From Gigaspora margarita (lineage: Eukaryota; Glomeromycota; Glomeromycetes; Diversisporales; Gigasporaceae): a stretch of 64,000 nt of DNA. Positions 23,181-33,868 of the stretch are shown piece by piece (the stretch's first letter is position 1; the number at the start of each line of letters is the position of its first letter). The notes beneath the pieces are model-generated. The model searched no databases and was not told the origin of the DNA. It worked only from the letters and a program-made list of their open reading frames with translations. The position numbers and the translations under genes were made by a program. The stretch spans positions 88,020 to 152,019 of the forward strand of contig WTPW01000928.1 of assembly GCA_009809945.1 (NCBI GenBank). The letters are read 5' to 3'.

Positions 23181-23183
23181 TAG

Positions 23184-24600
23184 TATATTGAATTAGCAAA
23201 ACAATATAGTATCAGAAAATCAACTGTAACCAATATTTTAAATGAAAAGAATCATTGGCTCGCAATCTTGGATGAGAAACAAAAGAATAAGAAATTTCAT
23301 AGTCCAAAATGGCCAGAGTTAGAAAATGCACTTAGTCTTTGGGTCAATAATGCATTGATTATGAATCAAGATATTGACGATGCAATTCTCAAATTAAAGG
23401 TAAAGTTTTTTGCTGAAAATTTAAATATTAATGATTTTAACCAATCAGAAGGTTGGTTAAGTAGGTTTAAAAAACAAAATGGGCTTCACCAATTTAAAAA
23501 ACAAGGTGAAAAAGCAAGCGCACCTTCTGCTAAATCGATTGCCAATGATCGTATTACTTTACAGCAAATGCTCTCTACCTATGATCTTGAGGATATTTGG
23601 AATGGTGATGAAACAAGTCTTTTTTGGAAGATGGAACCTTCAAGAACCTTGGCATGTTCCAAAATCGCTTGTCACAAAAAAGAAAGCTTGCGTAACTATT
23701 TTGTGTACTGTAAATGCTGCAGGAACAGAAAAAATGAAGCTTATCTTTATTCACCAATTTAAAAAACCTTGTCCTATGTAAAATCTCAACTATGATAATC
23801 TTCTTGTATACTATTTCTTTAATAAGAAAGCATGGATACAAGTTGATATTTTTAATAAAATTCTTCTCAAGCTAAATAATAAAATGAAACAAAGAAATCG
23901 AAATATTATTTTTTTAGTTGATAATGCTCCCGTACATATCATTCTTGATGAAACTCAAGAAGAATTAAGCAACATACGTGTTGAGTTTCTTCCTAAAAAT
24001 ACTACACCGATTCTTTAGCCCTGTGATCTTGGAATTATTCATTCATTTAAATACCACTACAAGTGCCTTTTTGTGCAAAATCAGATCGAAGCTTATGATA
24101 ATTTTCAAAATAGTCATGTAAAAGAGCTAGAAGGATATAATATTTACAATGCATTGCTTAACATAGCAGAAGCATGATTAATGGTATTATCCGAAACAAT
24201 TGTGAATTGCTAAAAAAAAACTGGTATTCTTCCACCTAAGATTAATGAAAATGAACAAGATGCAATCATTACTGACCAGGAGGAGTATAACTTAGAAGAT
24301 GAACTTGGATCGTTAATTACTCACCTGTTATTTGATAATTATCTTAATGCTAACGAATATGTTCATATTGAAGATAACGCAATTGAAAGTGGACTTATGG
24401 ATAAGAAAATTTTGAAGCCAGTAACTGATGTAGATGAAGAAGAAAATGAACCTGTTAATAGTGAAATTATTGAGTTAGAAAAGGTTAGCAGCAATGAAGC
24501 AGAAAAGGCTATAAACATGGGTTTAAAATTTTTGCTTGAGCAGGAAGCAGAATTTGGTAAAGTCAAAGATAAAGTAAGAATTTTAAGAAGTTTGCATTGA
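23184..24600 (+). pseudogene. Tigger/pogo-type DDE transposase relic
   Basis: The frame opens YIELAKQYSIRKSTVTNIL, the recognition part of a CENP-B-type N-terminal helix-turn-helix. It continues through KWPELENALSLWVNNAL and SEGWLSRFKKQNGL, the second DNA-binding (CENPB/HTH_Tnp_Tc5) region. The DDE domain follows: D in NGDETS (23607), D in LVDNAPVH (23920) and D in PCDLG (24025), so all three catalytic acids survive. The acidic C-terminal tail ends naturally at 24598-24600. Lesions are a frame change between about 23640 and 23690 and in-frame stops at 23779 (TAA), 24016 (TAG), 24175 (TGA) and 24211 (TAA). The first helix of the N-terminal domain is missing, cut off by the MITE at 22760-23180. 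The TTG at 23268 is not a start; the reading frame enters from upstream. Confidence 0.92.
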
Positions 24601-24604
24601 AGAG

Positions 24605-25050
24605 TTAGACTAAGTTTTATTAAAAATCTTAAGCAGGTAGAACTTGATTGCTACTTTATAAACTAAAATTTTAAAATAGTTTCTTATAAATTGTAAGAAT
24701 TCGATTATATATATAATATTAAACTTTAAGAAATTTATTATGCTTCTAATAAAATATTAAATTGTTTAAATATTTAGTAAGTAAAAGAAAATCGGTAAAA
24801 CTATAAAATGCGTTAAATGATATATAATCACATGAATAAATTTTATTGGTCACTTTTTATACCGAATCTTTTATACACTTTCGGTATAAAAAAAAAGTTA
24901 TATACCGAATTTATCTATACCAAACAAAAAATTTCTAGAACAGCCAGTTCAGTATAGTAAGAGGCAACTATACTAAATTAATCCTAATTAAAATTTATTT
25001 AACCAATCTTTTTTATATTAATTATATATCTATAGAAGCACAATTGGCTT
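24605..25050. other. AT-rich stretch after the transposase relic
   Basis: It contains paired TATACCGAAT words (24859-24918: TACCGAATCTTTTATACACT against TTTCGGTATA and TATACCGAATTT) and CAGTATAGTAAGAGGCAACT near 24951. One of these may be the decayed 3' end of the Tigger element, but no matching 5' end was found. Confidence 0.35.
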
Positions 25051-25057
25051 ATAGTTA

Positions 25058-25288
25058 CTATTGTATTTTTCCAAAAATAAGCACACTTTTTTTACTATAG
25101 GGTGCTTGTTTCCAGATATAATCTCAACTAATAATTCAAATGATTTGATATTTAGTTGCTTATTTCTATTATATAAAGGGTGCTTATTTTTGGGTATATA
25201 TGAATTTTAGAGAGTGCTTATTTTCAGGAAGTGTTTATTTTCAGGAAGTGCTTATTTTCTGGAAGTGCTTATTTTTAGAGGAATATAG
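25058..25288. mobile_element. 231-bp TA-flanked MITE carrying a 19-bp minisatellite
   Basis: CTATTGTATTTTTCCAAAAA with TAAGCAC at the left pairs with GTGCTTATTTTTAGAGGAAT with ATAG at the right. TA flanks both ends. From about 25210 to 25280 a ~19-bp unit, GAAGTGCTTATTTTCAG, repeats four times with small changes; each unit is a copy of the element's own terminal motif. Confidence 0.7.
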
Positions 25289-25539
25289 TATTATTTTTTT
25301 AAAAAAAATTAACTATAAAATTATTTTATATATTTTTTTTATTAATATATATATCATTATCTAGTTTAATTTTTTAGCAACTACCAAACTAAATTTGCTA
25401 AAATTTTAATAAAAATAAAAGATAATATTAGATTACAAAATATTAAATTTTAGTAAATTTGAACTAATAGTTCTTGAAAAATTGCTTAAAATCAATAAAC
25501 AACTTTTTAACAAATTTGGTTATAGTTTTTAAGTCATTT

Positions 25540-25870
25540 TTTAAAAAGAGATAATTTATACAACACAGATCATGTGTAATATAAAATCAAAACAACTAAA
25601 ATAACCTATTTTTTGTTAGTTAGGGTTAGGGTGAGCTAAGAATAGTATGTAAATAGGAAGAGCAGTGTTTTATAGTAAAATTTTGCAAGGAATTTTTTTT
25701 GTTAAAACTCAAAGAGTAGTTTCATATACTAAATTTTAAGTTACGACCGATTTTTGACAAAACAATTATTTTGTTTTGAAATTTTCTGATCATGCTACAT
25801 TATATATGATTTAAATTTTGATTGGTTGAATATGTAAAAGTGACATATAAGTTATGTTGCACTATGCGAT
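25540..25870 (+). mobile_element. Telomere-motif MITE relative
   Basis: TAGTTAGGGTTAGGGTGAGC, then TTTTGCAAGGAATTTTTTTT, then GTAGTTTCATATAC follow the same order as 59766-60113. The ends may be CAACACAGATCATGTG and its partner near CATATAAGTTATGTTG; these are poorly matched. Confidence 0.5.
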
Positions 25871-26325
25871 AAATAAATGTACTCTTTTAAAAATAGCTAA
25901 TCCAAAATTGGCTAAAATTTTAATATATTTTAACTTAATATCATATCAATTTTTAATAAAAATTATAGCTAATTTGCTTGTTATTGTTAAGAAATCAGAG
26001 CTAAAGTTAATATAAAATAATATTTTTTAATTTTTATTTATTTGTTTTTAATATTTAGATTTATATTAAATTTGGCTATAATTTTTTTAACAACTAGAAA
26101 AATAGAAACCATTTAGAGTCTAAAGAACCAAATATAAGCCATCAGTTGGATTGTTTTGATTGTTGTTTTTTACATTACACCTGATTTAGCCAATCAAAAT
26201 TTGTAATATGCAGACACACAAACATCGACTACTTTTGCCTCTACAGTATATGTTCTTTAGACAATTATTAAACAAAATTGGCTAAAATTTTTCTAAAGAT
26301 AGATATTATATTGAATTATAATATA

Positions 26326-26670
26326 CAGTTAAACCTTCCAAAAGTGATATTGTCAAAGCTAATAACCTGTATAACTAATACAAAATAGCTAATACAAAAT
26401 TGAGCCACCATGTTCATCTGTCAAACCTAATAACTGATACAAAAAAATTAAATACTTATAAAATATCAGATTTGATTAGTAAGTAAATTAATTTGATTGG
26501 CTCAAATAAGATCTTGTATAACATATTATAAAGATAAGAAATAAATTCAGCTAATCAAATTTGTTTATAGCTATATAGCTAGTAAACTATTAGTATCTCA
26601 AAACTGATAACCTGTCAAAACTAATACAAAAGCTGGCCACTATGTATATTAGTTTGGAGAGATTGTACTG
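26326..26670. mobile_element. 345-bp pogo-like MITE
   Basis: The ends CAGTTAAACCTTCCAAAAGT and its complement (AGTTTGGAGAGATTGTACTG) are flanked by TA (26324-26325, 26671-26672). Inside, CTAATAACCTGT/CTAATACAAAA words repeat. TIRs of this form (CAGTnnAACCT) are typical of pogo/Tigger elements. Confidence 0.8.
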
Positions 26671-26672
26671 TA

Positions 26673-26798
26673 TTAAATTTTAGCCAATTTGGATAAGTAG
26701 TTCTTACTTAAAAACTATAAATAATTTTTTTAAAAAAATGGTTTAAAGTTTTAAATAATTTCTTAAAAACTACTAATCCAAATTGGCTAAAATTTTAA
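26673..26798. repeat. Hairpin exactly filling the gap between two pogo-like MITEs
   Basis: TTAAATTTTAGCCAATTTGG with ATAAGTAGTTC pairs with AAACTACTAATCCAAATTGG with CTAAAATTTTAA. It starts right after the TSD of the left MITE and ends right before that of the right one. Related AATTGGCTAAAATTTTAATA phrases occur near 25395, 25910 and 26275. Confidence 0.7.
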
Positions 26799-26887
26799 TA
26801 CAGTTGAACCTCCCTAAACTGATCCTGTCAAATCTGATAACCTGTTAAATCTGATAAAAAATTAATCTACCAAGCCCATTTCCATTA

Positions 26888-28820
26888 GGGGAGCGCCATT
26901 TATCACCTGATTTTTTAGGTGGGTGGGGGGGGTCAGAAAATTATCAGGTCCTAATAGTAGATAACTTTTGATTGGCTAAAATTTTTTAAAATTTTTTAAA
27001 ATTTTAAAAAATTTTTAAACTTTAATATTAAATAAATTTTGAACTAATGATTCGTTTTGGATGATTTTACTACCAAACTGTTCGTCTCAATGAGACGATT
27101 CCAACGAGCCTAAANTCATCAAANTCCAATTACTGGATCCCAAGTTCGTTATAAATTTGTATTGCTTTAATTATATTAGTTTTGTATAAGGTAGATATGC
27201 CTAATTTGGCGCAGTGCCTAATTCGGCGCACTAACGATATCTTACGAACAGTTGATCAGAATCACGTGATTTTGGTACCATTCGATTCGTCTCATCGAGA
27301 CGAATCGAATGGTACCAAATCATATGATTCTGACCGATAGTTCACAAGATATTATCATTTAACCCAAATAACCTATTTTATATATACTCTTAGAAAATTA
27401 GTACAAAATCGTAGATAAATTTTGATAGACCAGTCCATTTTTGACGATTTTACTACCAAAATGACCGCCTTGAAGAGACGATTCCAATGGGCTCAAAATA
27501 GTTAAAATCCAATCACGGGATCACAAGATCGTTAGGATTTTCGTATTACTTTGAATAAAAATTAATTAGTTTAACTAATCTAATTTTCATCAAATAATAA
27601 GAAAATCTTTAACGATCTTGTGATTCTGTGATTAGATTTTAACGATTTTGGGCTCGTTGGAATCGTCTCTTCAAGGCGGTTAATTTGGTGGTAAAATCAT
27701 CAAAAACGGACCAGTCTGTCAAAAGTTATCAACGATTTTATGTTGATTTCAAATTTTGCTTTACACAGGTTATTTTGATTAAATGATGATATCTTGCGAA
27801 CTATCGATCATAATCGCATAATTTTAGTACCATCTGACTCGTCTCATCGTGACGAATCGAATGGTACCAAAATCGTTTAATTTGATCAGTGGTTCACAAG
27901 ATATCATTAGTGATCTTTAGTGCGCCGAATTAGGCACTGCGCCAAAATTGGACTATGTTTTAAGATAATCGTTAAAATGCGATATCTTATGATTGAGTGA
28001 TCAGATTCGGGTGATTTTGGTATCTTTCGATTCGTCTCGATGAAACGAATCGAATGGTACCAAAATCATCCGATTCTAATCGATATATCACGTGGTATTC
28101 ATCGTAGAACTTAGGTGCGCCGAATTAGGCATATCTACCTTATATTAAAAATTATTATTAAAGTTCTTATAAAATTTAACATTGAATAACTTGTGGACCA
28201 GTGATCCGTTTTAGATGATTTTACCACCAAAATGCTCGTCTCAGTGAGACGATTCTAATGAATCTAAAATTGTTAAATTCTGATCACGGGATCCCAAGAT
28301 CGTTATAGATTTGTGTTATATTAATATAAAATATATTAAATTAATTAAAAATAACACAAATCTATAACGATCTTGGGATTCCGTGATCAAAATTTAACGA
28401 TTTTAGGTTCATTAGTATCGTCTCACTGAGACGAGCATTTTGGTAGTAAAATCATCTAAAACGGATTACTGGTTCACAAGTTATTCAATGTTAAAGTTTA
28501 TAAGAACTTTAAAAATAGTTTTTAATATATACAAAACTAATATAATTAAAGCAATACAAATTTATAACGATCTTGGGATCCAGTGAATGGATTTTGACGA
28601 TTTTAGGCTCGTTGGAATCGTCTCATTGAGACGAACATTTTGGTAGTAAAATGATCCAAAACGGATCGTTGGTTCGAATTTTATTTATTTAATATTAAAT
28701 TTTAAAATTTTTTTAAAATTTTAAAAAATTTTAGCCTATCAAATTGCAGTATTTTTATCAGGTGGGGGGTAGGGGGGTAGTTACTTAGTAGCCCTAATCA
28801 CCTGATAAATGGCGCTCCTC
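26888..28820. mobile_element. TTA-flanked palindromic element, itself interrupted
   Basis: The ends GGGGAGCGCCATTTATCACC and the complementary TGATAAATGGCGCTCCTC are flanked by TTA (26885-26887 and 28821-28823), the PIF/Harbinger-type duplication. G-runs (GGTGGGTGGGGGGGGTC; GGTGGGGGGTAGGGGGG) sit just inside each end. Without the insert at 27189-28150, the remaining ~970 bp is one palindrome centred near 28337, with arms carrying the hairpins GTCTCAATGAGAC and GTCTCAGTGAGAC and the phrase GGATCCCAAGATCGTTA. No coding capacity. Confidence 0.85.
27189..28150. mobile_element. Third-level palindromic element in the nest
   Basis: AGGTAGATATGCCTAATTTG with GCGCA at the left pairs with TGCGCCGAATTAGGCATATC with TACCT at the right; TATA occurs outside both ends (27185-27188, 28151-28154). 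The body is a palindrome centred near 27570, rich in CpG: GGTACCATTCGATTCGTCTC faces GAGACGAATCGAATGGTACC. The right arm holds an extra copy of the hairpin block ending GTGCGCCGAATTAGGCACTG near 27950, so it is longer than the left. No protein is encoded. Confidence 0.82.
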
Positions 28821-28929
28821 TTATATGAATCTAAGTAGTTTATAATGATTTCAAATCTAATAGCCTCTCAATACTGATACAAAACTTGTCCACAATGCAT
28901 ACCAGTTTGGGGAGGTTCAACTATATATT

Positions 28930-29520
28930 ATAACCCAATACTATATCTATTTTAAATAAAAATTTAAGCCAATTTGGTTTAATATAAAATTGTAATTTCT
29001 AATTTTTAGATAGCTGCTATTCATACTTCCAAATTTACTATTTGTACTTCTTTGTAAATTAAAAATTTAAAATATTTTCAAATTATGAATGAAGTTATTC
29101 TAACAATTACTATATTAAATACAATAGAACTTTTATATGGATTTTATAAATCTATAAAATTAAAAAAATTTATTAAATGTACTTAATGGTTGTCAAGATA
29201 CAAAAATACTATTTTTGATAGATTAGTAATATTGCTTTTGATAGAGTTAAAAAATCTATTTGAGTTTTTTTTTTAAAGTGCTCTTAGTACTAGCAACTAA
29301 ATTTTATTAATTTTATACTATTATTATAATATTATACAATTATATCAATTATCAACCAATAATTAGACTACTTTATCTAGAACTTGAACCCCTATAAGTA
29401 TCAACTCTAGGATTTTATGCTTCAGAACCTTATTCTATTCACTAATCTCTGCATTCTCTACATTTTACAAACTGTCTTAGTAACTTCAAAATAGGTATTT
29501 AGAGATCATCTGCTATAATT
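28930..29520. other. AT-rich spacer
   Basis: No TIR, tRNA-like box or coding frame was found. Confidence 0.5.
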
Positions 29521-29528
29521 GTAATTTA

Positions 29529-30453
29529 CTGTATTTTCCCCAAAATAAGCTACCTTCGAAAATAAGCTACCCCCTCTTTTGGTCAAAAACTCCAAAACGT
29601 CTTTAACCCAAAAATAAGCTACTCCACAATTGACAATAGTTGCTACATAGTAAAGTCTAAATTTTCTATGTAAATCGATTAAAATCGCTTAAGTAAACTT
29701 ATTTAGAAGATCAAAATACACATACTCTAAAATTTTTATCAAGATTGGAGAACTTTTTATTATTTGACTTTTGAATTTTACATTCAGCGAAAAAATTAAA
29801 ATTTTTTAAAAAAATATATTCGATAAATGTAAAAATTAAAAGTTAAATAATAAAAAGTTCTCTAATATTGATAATAATTTCAAAATAAGTGTATTTTGAC
29901 TTTCCAAATAAGTTTACTTAAGTGATATTAATTGCCAATCTGGATAAGATCGGCAATATTCTATATTTAGAATTGGGGCAAAACAAATATATAAACAAGG
30001 TAGTACGAAATCTGAATCAGGCCTGTATATATAAAATTTTTATATGATTTAAAGAATTTTAAAGACGTTTTTACTCATATCTTCTTATCTACAAGTCTGA
30101 TTTTAATGAAATTTTGGCAGTAGACGCACAAGAACCAGCTCTACAACTTTACTTAGAGCCAAAAATAATATTTACTTAGTATAAAAAAAACTTTTTATTA
30201 CGCCTACTACAGATTTACTAATATATTGTTTATATATTTGTTTATCCCCAATTTCAAATATAGTAATAATATAGCTATAGTGCCGATCTTATCCGGATTG
30301 GTAATTAATCGATTTACATAGTAATATTTGGACCTTACTATGTAGCAACTTTTGCAATTAGCTAAAAATTGATTTTATCTGAAAATAAGCTACCCCTGAT
30401 TTTTTGTATAACTTTTTGCCCAAAAAAGGTAGCTTATTTTTAGAAAAATATGG
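29529..30453. mobile_element. TA-flanked foldback element with the shared palindromic core, interrupted
   Basis: CTGTATTTTCCCCAAAATAA with GCTACC at the left pairs with GGTAGCTTATTTTTAGAAAA with ATATGG at the right, flanked by TA (29527-29528, 30454-30455). The core has GCTACATAGTAAAGTCTAAA and its inverse GGACCTTACTATGTAGCAAC (the left arm is complete; the right arm is split by the insert at 29933-30303). Non-coding. Confidence 0.85.
29933..30303. mobile_element. 371-bp element inserted in the foldback core
   Basis: TGCCAATCTGGATAAGATCG with GCA and its complement TGCCGATCTTATCCGGATTG with GTA are the ends. ATTAAT lies directly outside both (29927-29932 and 30304-30309). Removing it restores the core phrase of the host (TTAAGTGATATTAAT next to CGATTTACATAG). 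The superfamily is not certain; a 6-bp duplication is not typical of the other groups here. Confidence 0.8.
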
Positions 30454-30551
30454 TATTGCTTGATTTACTTTCTGTTTGGTGGCTTAGAAAGCATATACTC
30501 ATTCTTGAGCCTACCATTACTAATAATATCTGTTACAACTTTAATATTATG

Positions 30552-31238
30552 GTCCTGCGAGCTGATAGTATAGTGGTTGCACTCCTAGGACATTAGCTAA
30601 TTTAAACGCAAGATCACTAGTTCAAGTCTTAGAGAGATTAGAATTGCTATATAAGATTATAGAGCAGATTACTTGAATTAGGGTGCTAGGACCATGTTTG
30701 AACAGCTCAGCTACATTGTCGATAGGTTTGTTGTTGCGTTTCCTGTTTAGAAGTAAAACTTGATCAGTCTGGTTAAAATTCTTTGGTAGTAGATAGATCA
30801 TCAGATCTTATCTAAAAGGAAGAACAACTGTTCTAGTACAGATTGGATGGAACATGAAGTAGTTTGCTCTAACAGAATGGAACTTCCTACCTGCCTCAGA
30901 AATAAAAAAGTTCTAGAAGAATTGAAATAGATCAGGAGCTGAAGATACCTCTAATTGAGTACAAAAAAATCTAAAAAGAAATCTGATTAAATCCCCTAGC
31001 AGAAAATGGGTTAGCCAGTTAAAAACTGGTTGGAAAAATAAAAATAAAAAATAGAATAGCTTAGTACTAGTTAGCCACAGTAGAAATAGTAATAGATGCA
31101 CATATGTAGATCATTAAAAAAAATGTACAAATATAGGAACCTCGTTCACAGGGTCCCATGACCAAAAATTAATCTTAATAAAAGAGGCACCAACTGTACC
31201 CCTAGTACATAGTGACTAGAGTTAAAATAAAAAAAAAA
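30552..31238 (+). mobile_element. tRNA-headed SINE with perfect 15-bp TSD
   Basis: AACTTTAATATTATG flanks both sides (30537-30551, 31239-31253). The head contains CTGATAGTATAGTGGTTGCA, an A-box-like phrase, and CTAGTTCAAGTCTTAG, a B-box-like phrase about 50 bp later; this is the internal RNA polymerase III promoter layout of tRNA-derived SINEs. The 3' region has AATAAAAG, and the tail is GTTAAAATAAAAAAAAA. At 687 bp it is long for a SINE; the middle may be a fused segment. The minus frame at 30913-31101 is incidental. Confidence 0.88.
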
Positions 31239-31259
31239 CTTTAATATTATGCTAATAAT

Positions 31260-32480
31260 AGTCCATCCAACTTTTCATCTATCTAGACTCAATACTTTGG
31301 ATATCAACTTTTCTAATTAACATCTTTTTAGGCAACAATATACAAGCTATCTATTCTTTAAAGAGACTTCTATATATTGGTTAGATATAGACTATATTGT
31401 ATAACTAGTGGTTACTTCTAACTAGGTTTGTAGTACCAAGTCTACTTCCAATTTTTATCTGAATTGATTGGTGTTTAATGTTGGTATACCCTTGCAATGC
31501 TGTTATATCTTGCTCATATTTCTACTACTGGCCCAGTGCTTTTTGTTTTCAAGTTTTTATATATCTTTAAATATCGTGACTATCTTTTTTTTGCATTCAT
31601 TGGTTCCTATTTTGGTTCTTTCACATGTGCCAATAGTGATTTTAGCTAATAACCAGTTTTCTTGTACCTTACTTGTGTTCACCACTTTTCTCACCAAGTA
31701 CTTGATGCCTACTTTCTTTACAAAAACTGCTATTCTAAAAACTTCTTATCCAACTAGTATTTATATGGACTTTCACTACATTATCGAATTTATAGTACTG
31801 AAATTTTTCGAAAGAAATTGCATGCTGAAATCTTTTAAAAGAATTGTGATTGATGTGAAATCTTTTGAAAGAATCAAAATCTTTCAAAAGATTTTAGTAT
31901 GCATATCTTTCAAAAGATTTTGAAATAAATTTTGAAATATTGCGAAATAGGGCAAAAAAAATACAATTAGCTAATTAATTATTCCACTTCAGAGATGCAA
32001 GAGGTAATATTTTGCATATTATCGTATAAATCTGTAACGTTTTGCAATTTTTCACAATATTTCACAAAATTTTAAAATTTTTTAAAATTTTTGCACTTTA
32101 TTATAAAATTTTATATTTTTTTATTTATTAAATTTTTAAATTAAATATATTTTTAATTAATATTTTATTATATATTATATTTTAATTATTATACATTCTT
32201 TACAGTATTATTTTTACATTATTACATATTATTTTACTTACTTTTGCACTTCTTTGTACTAATTCTATTACTATTGTAGAAGAAAAAATAAAAACTAGCA
32301 CCTATATACTTATTATTGCTTACCTCACAATTAGCTATTATCTTTGCTTCTTTGTTTAACTATTGTATTAGCTTTGCTATTTCTTTTTTGTTACCTTCGT
32401 TTTGCTTTTTTCTAAATATTTTTTAAAAATGGTAGAGAAGTGAAAAATAAAAAAAACTAGTAAGAGTTGGTGTTCTTGCA
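31260..32480. other. Gene-poor stretch with CTTTCAAAAGATTTT words
   Basis: A 151-codon plus-strand frame (31468-31923) is the longest open frame in the window outside N runs. It is rich in L/F/I, ends in repeated KSFERI/SFKRF words translated from the palindromic CTTTCAAAAGATTTT motif (5 occurrences from 31823 to 31920) and shows no domain. I regard it as chance. Related words occur at 34995-35050. Confidence 0.45.
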
Positions 32481-32482
32481 AC

Positions 32483-33868
32483 AAAAGATGGCATGTTACA
32501 ATATTGGACATTTGGACAATTTGGACATTTGGACATTTGGACAATGTCCAATTGTCCAAATAATTTAATTGGACATAGTAACTTTTTTTATTGGACATTA
32601 AAAAAAATTAATTTAATCTTGGCCTAAATTAAACTTAATTCAGGCCAATATTTACTACTACAAAATATTTTTAAATTACAGTTATTTAAAAAACATACTA
32701 ATAATAATAATAATAATCATTATTGTTATAAAAATATGTATATATACATATATATTCACACTACTGAACCAACTTAGATTCTATTTTACTTGCAATATGT
32801 TTATATATGTATAACAAGTTTTAAAAATATATATTTAGTATTGCTCCAGTGAAATATGATTAATCAAACAGAATATTAGAAACTGTAAAATAATTGTATT
32901 TCAAAAAGAATAATGACAATAGTTGATTTTATTTTTAATTTTAATTAAGGAATATTATAAAAGAAATCACACCAAATAAAATAAATTAGCAAGGTCATCA
33001 CTTTGAATTAAGAAACATTTATTAATAAATTATTATTGTAAATTAAAGAGTAAAAAAGTTAATAAAAAATAAAAATAAAATTAATAAATAGCATTATTGT
33101 AGTTGATGTTGTTTCTGAAAATGTGCTCCCTTGTTTGGACGATTTTGAACATAAAAAATCTGAAGGTAGCTTATTTTTGGATATAATCAATTTTTGGCTA
33201 ATCACAAATAGTTGATACATAGTAAAGTCTAAATTCTACTAAGTAAATCGATTATTGGCACTTAAGTAAACTTGTTTGGTAGGTTAAAATACATATATAC
33301 TAAAAGTTTTATAAGAATTGGAGTACCTTTTATTATTTAACTTTTAATTTTTAAGTTCAACAAATATATTTTATTAATAAAATTTTAATTTATTCATTGA
33401 ACATAAAAATTAAAAACCAATTAATAAAAAGTTCTTCAAATTTGTTGAAAATTTAGAGTATGTGTATTTTTGTCTTCTGAAAAAGTTTACTTAAGCGACT
33501 ATAATCAATTTGCATAGTAAACTTTGGACTTTACTATGTAGCAACTATCATTGATCATGAGGTAGCTTATTTTTGGGTCAAAGACATTTTGAGTTTGTTA
33601 AACAAAAAAGAGGTGGTAGCTTATTTTCAGAGATGGCAATATATGGTAAAGCTTTTGTTATTATATTATTAAAATTGTCCAATAAAATTATTGGACAATT
33701 GAACATATGTTCAATTGATTATTTGAATATTTGTCCAATAAATTTTACAATTTATTTGAACATTGTGCAATGCCTGAAGGTCCAAAAAATTATTTGGACA
33801 TTTGGACTATGTCCAAATGTCCAATTGTTCAATTAAAATTATTTGGACATTGTCCAATGCCAACCCTG
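32483..33868. mobile_element. 1.39-kb hAT-type element with perfect 8-bp TSD
   Basis: CTTGCAAC flanks both sides (32475-32482, 33869-33876). The right terminus, read inward, is CAGGGTTGGCATTGGACA; the left is a decayed AAAAGATGGCATGTTACA. Near each end, TTGGACATTTGGACAATTTG-type words are repeated in direct and inverted form (about 32504-32575 and 33665-33855). The middle carries a copy of the shared palindromic core (33106-33640). No transposase. The target was a degenerate CTTGCAA-containing repeat that continues to about 34570. Confidence 0.82.
33106..33640. mobile_element. Copy of the AAGCTACC foldback family with the shared core
   Basis: GGTAGCTTATTTTTGGATAT on the left and its partners GGTAGCTTATTTTTGGGTCA and GGTAGCTTATTTTCAGAGAT on the right bound the core arms CATAGTAAAGTCTAAATTCT and GGACTTTACTATGTAGCAAC. 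The outer end on the left is decayed (TTCTGAAAATGTGCTCCC). Confidence 0.75.

Larger units (their letters stand above)
26801..28923. mobile_element. pogo-like MITE split by a nested insertion
   Basis: The ends CAGTTGAACCTCCCTAAACT and the complementary CAGTTTGGGGAGGTTCAACT-A carry TA duplications (26799-26800, 28924-28925). The left 86 bp and right 100 bp show the CTGATAACCTGTTAAATCTG / CTAATAGCCTCTCAATACTG words of the family. Everything between 26888 and 28820 is a later insertion, so the original element was about 190 bp. Confidence 0.85.

Noticed and set aside
23268..23762. 164-residue protein starting at TTG 23268
   Set aside because: The frame continues upstream through a helix-turn-helix segment and ends early because of a frameshift; it is part of a transposase relic.
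22190..23781. Joining the 22193-22471 ORF to the Tigger relic as its N-terminus
   Set aside because: It shows no CENP-B-type helix-turn-helix residues and the frame does not continue across the MITE after removal.
31468..31923. 151-codon plus-strand ORF as a membrane protein gene
   Set aside because: L/F/I bias follows base composition, its end is a translation of palindromic CTTTCAAAAGATTTT words, and no domain or exon partner is visible.
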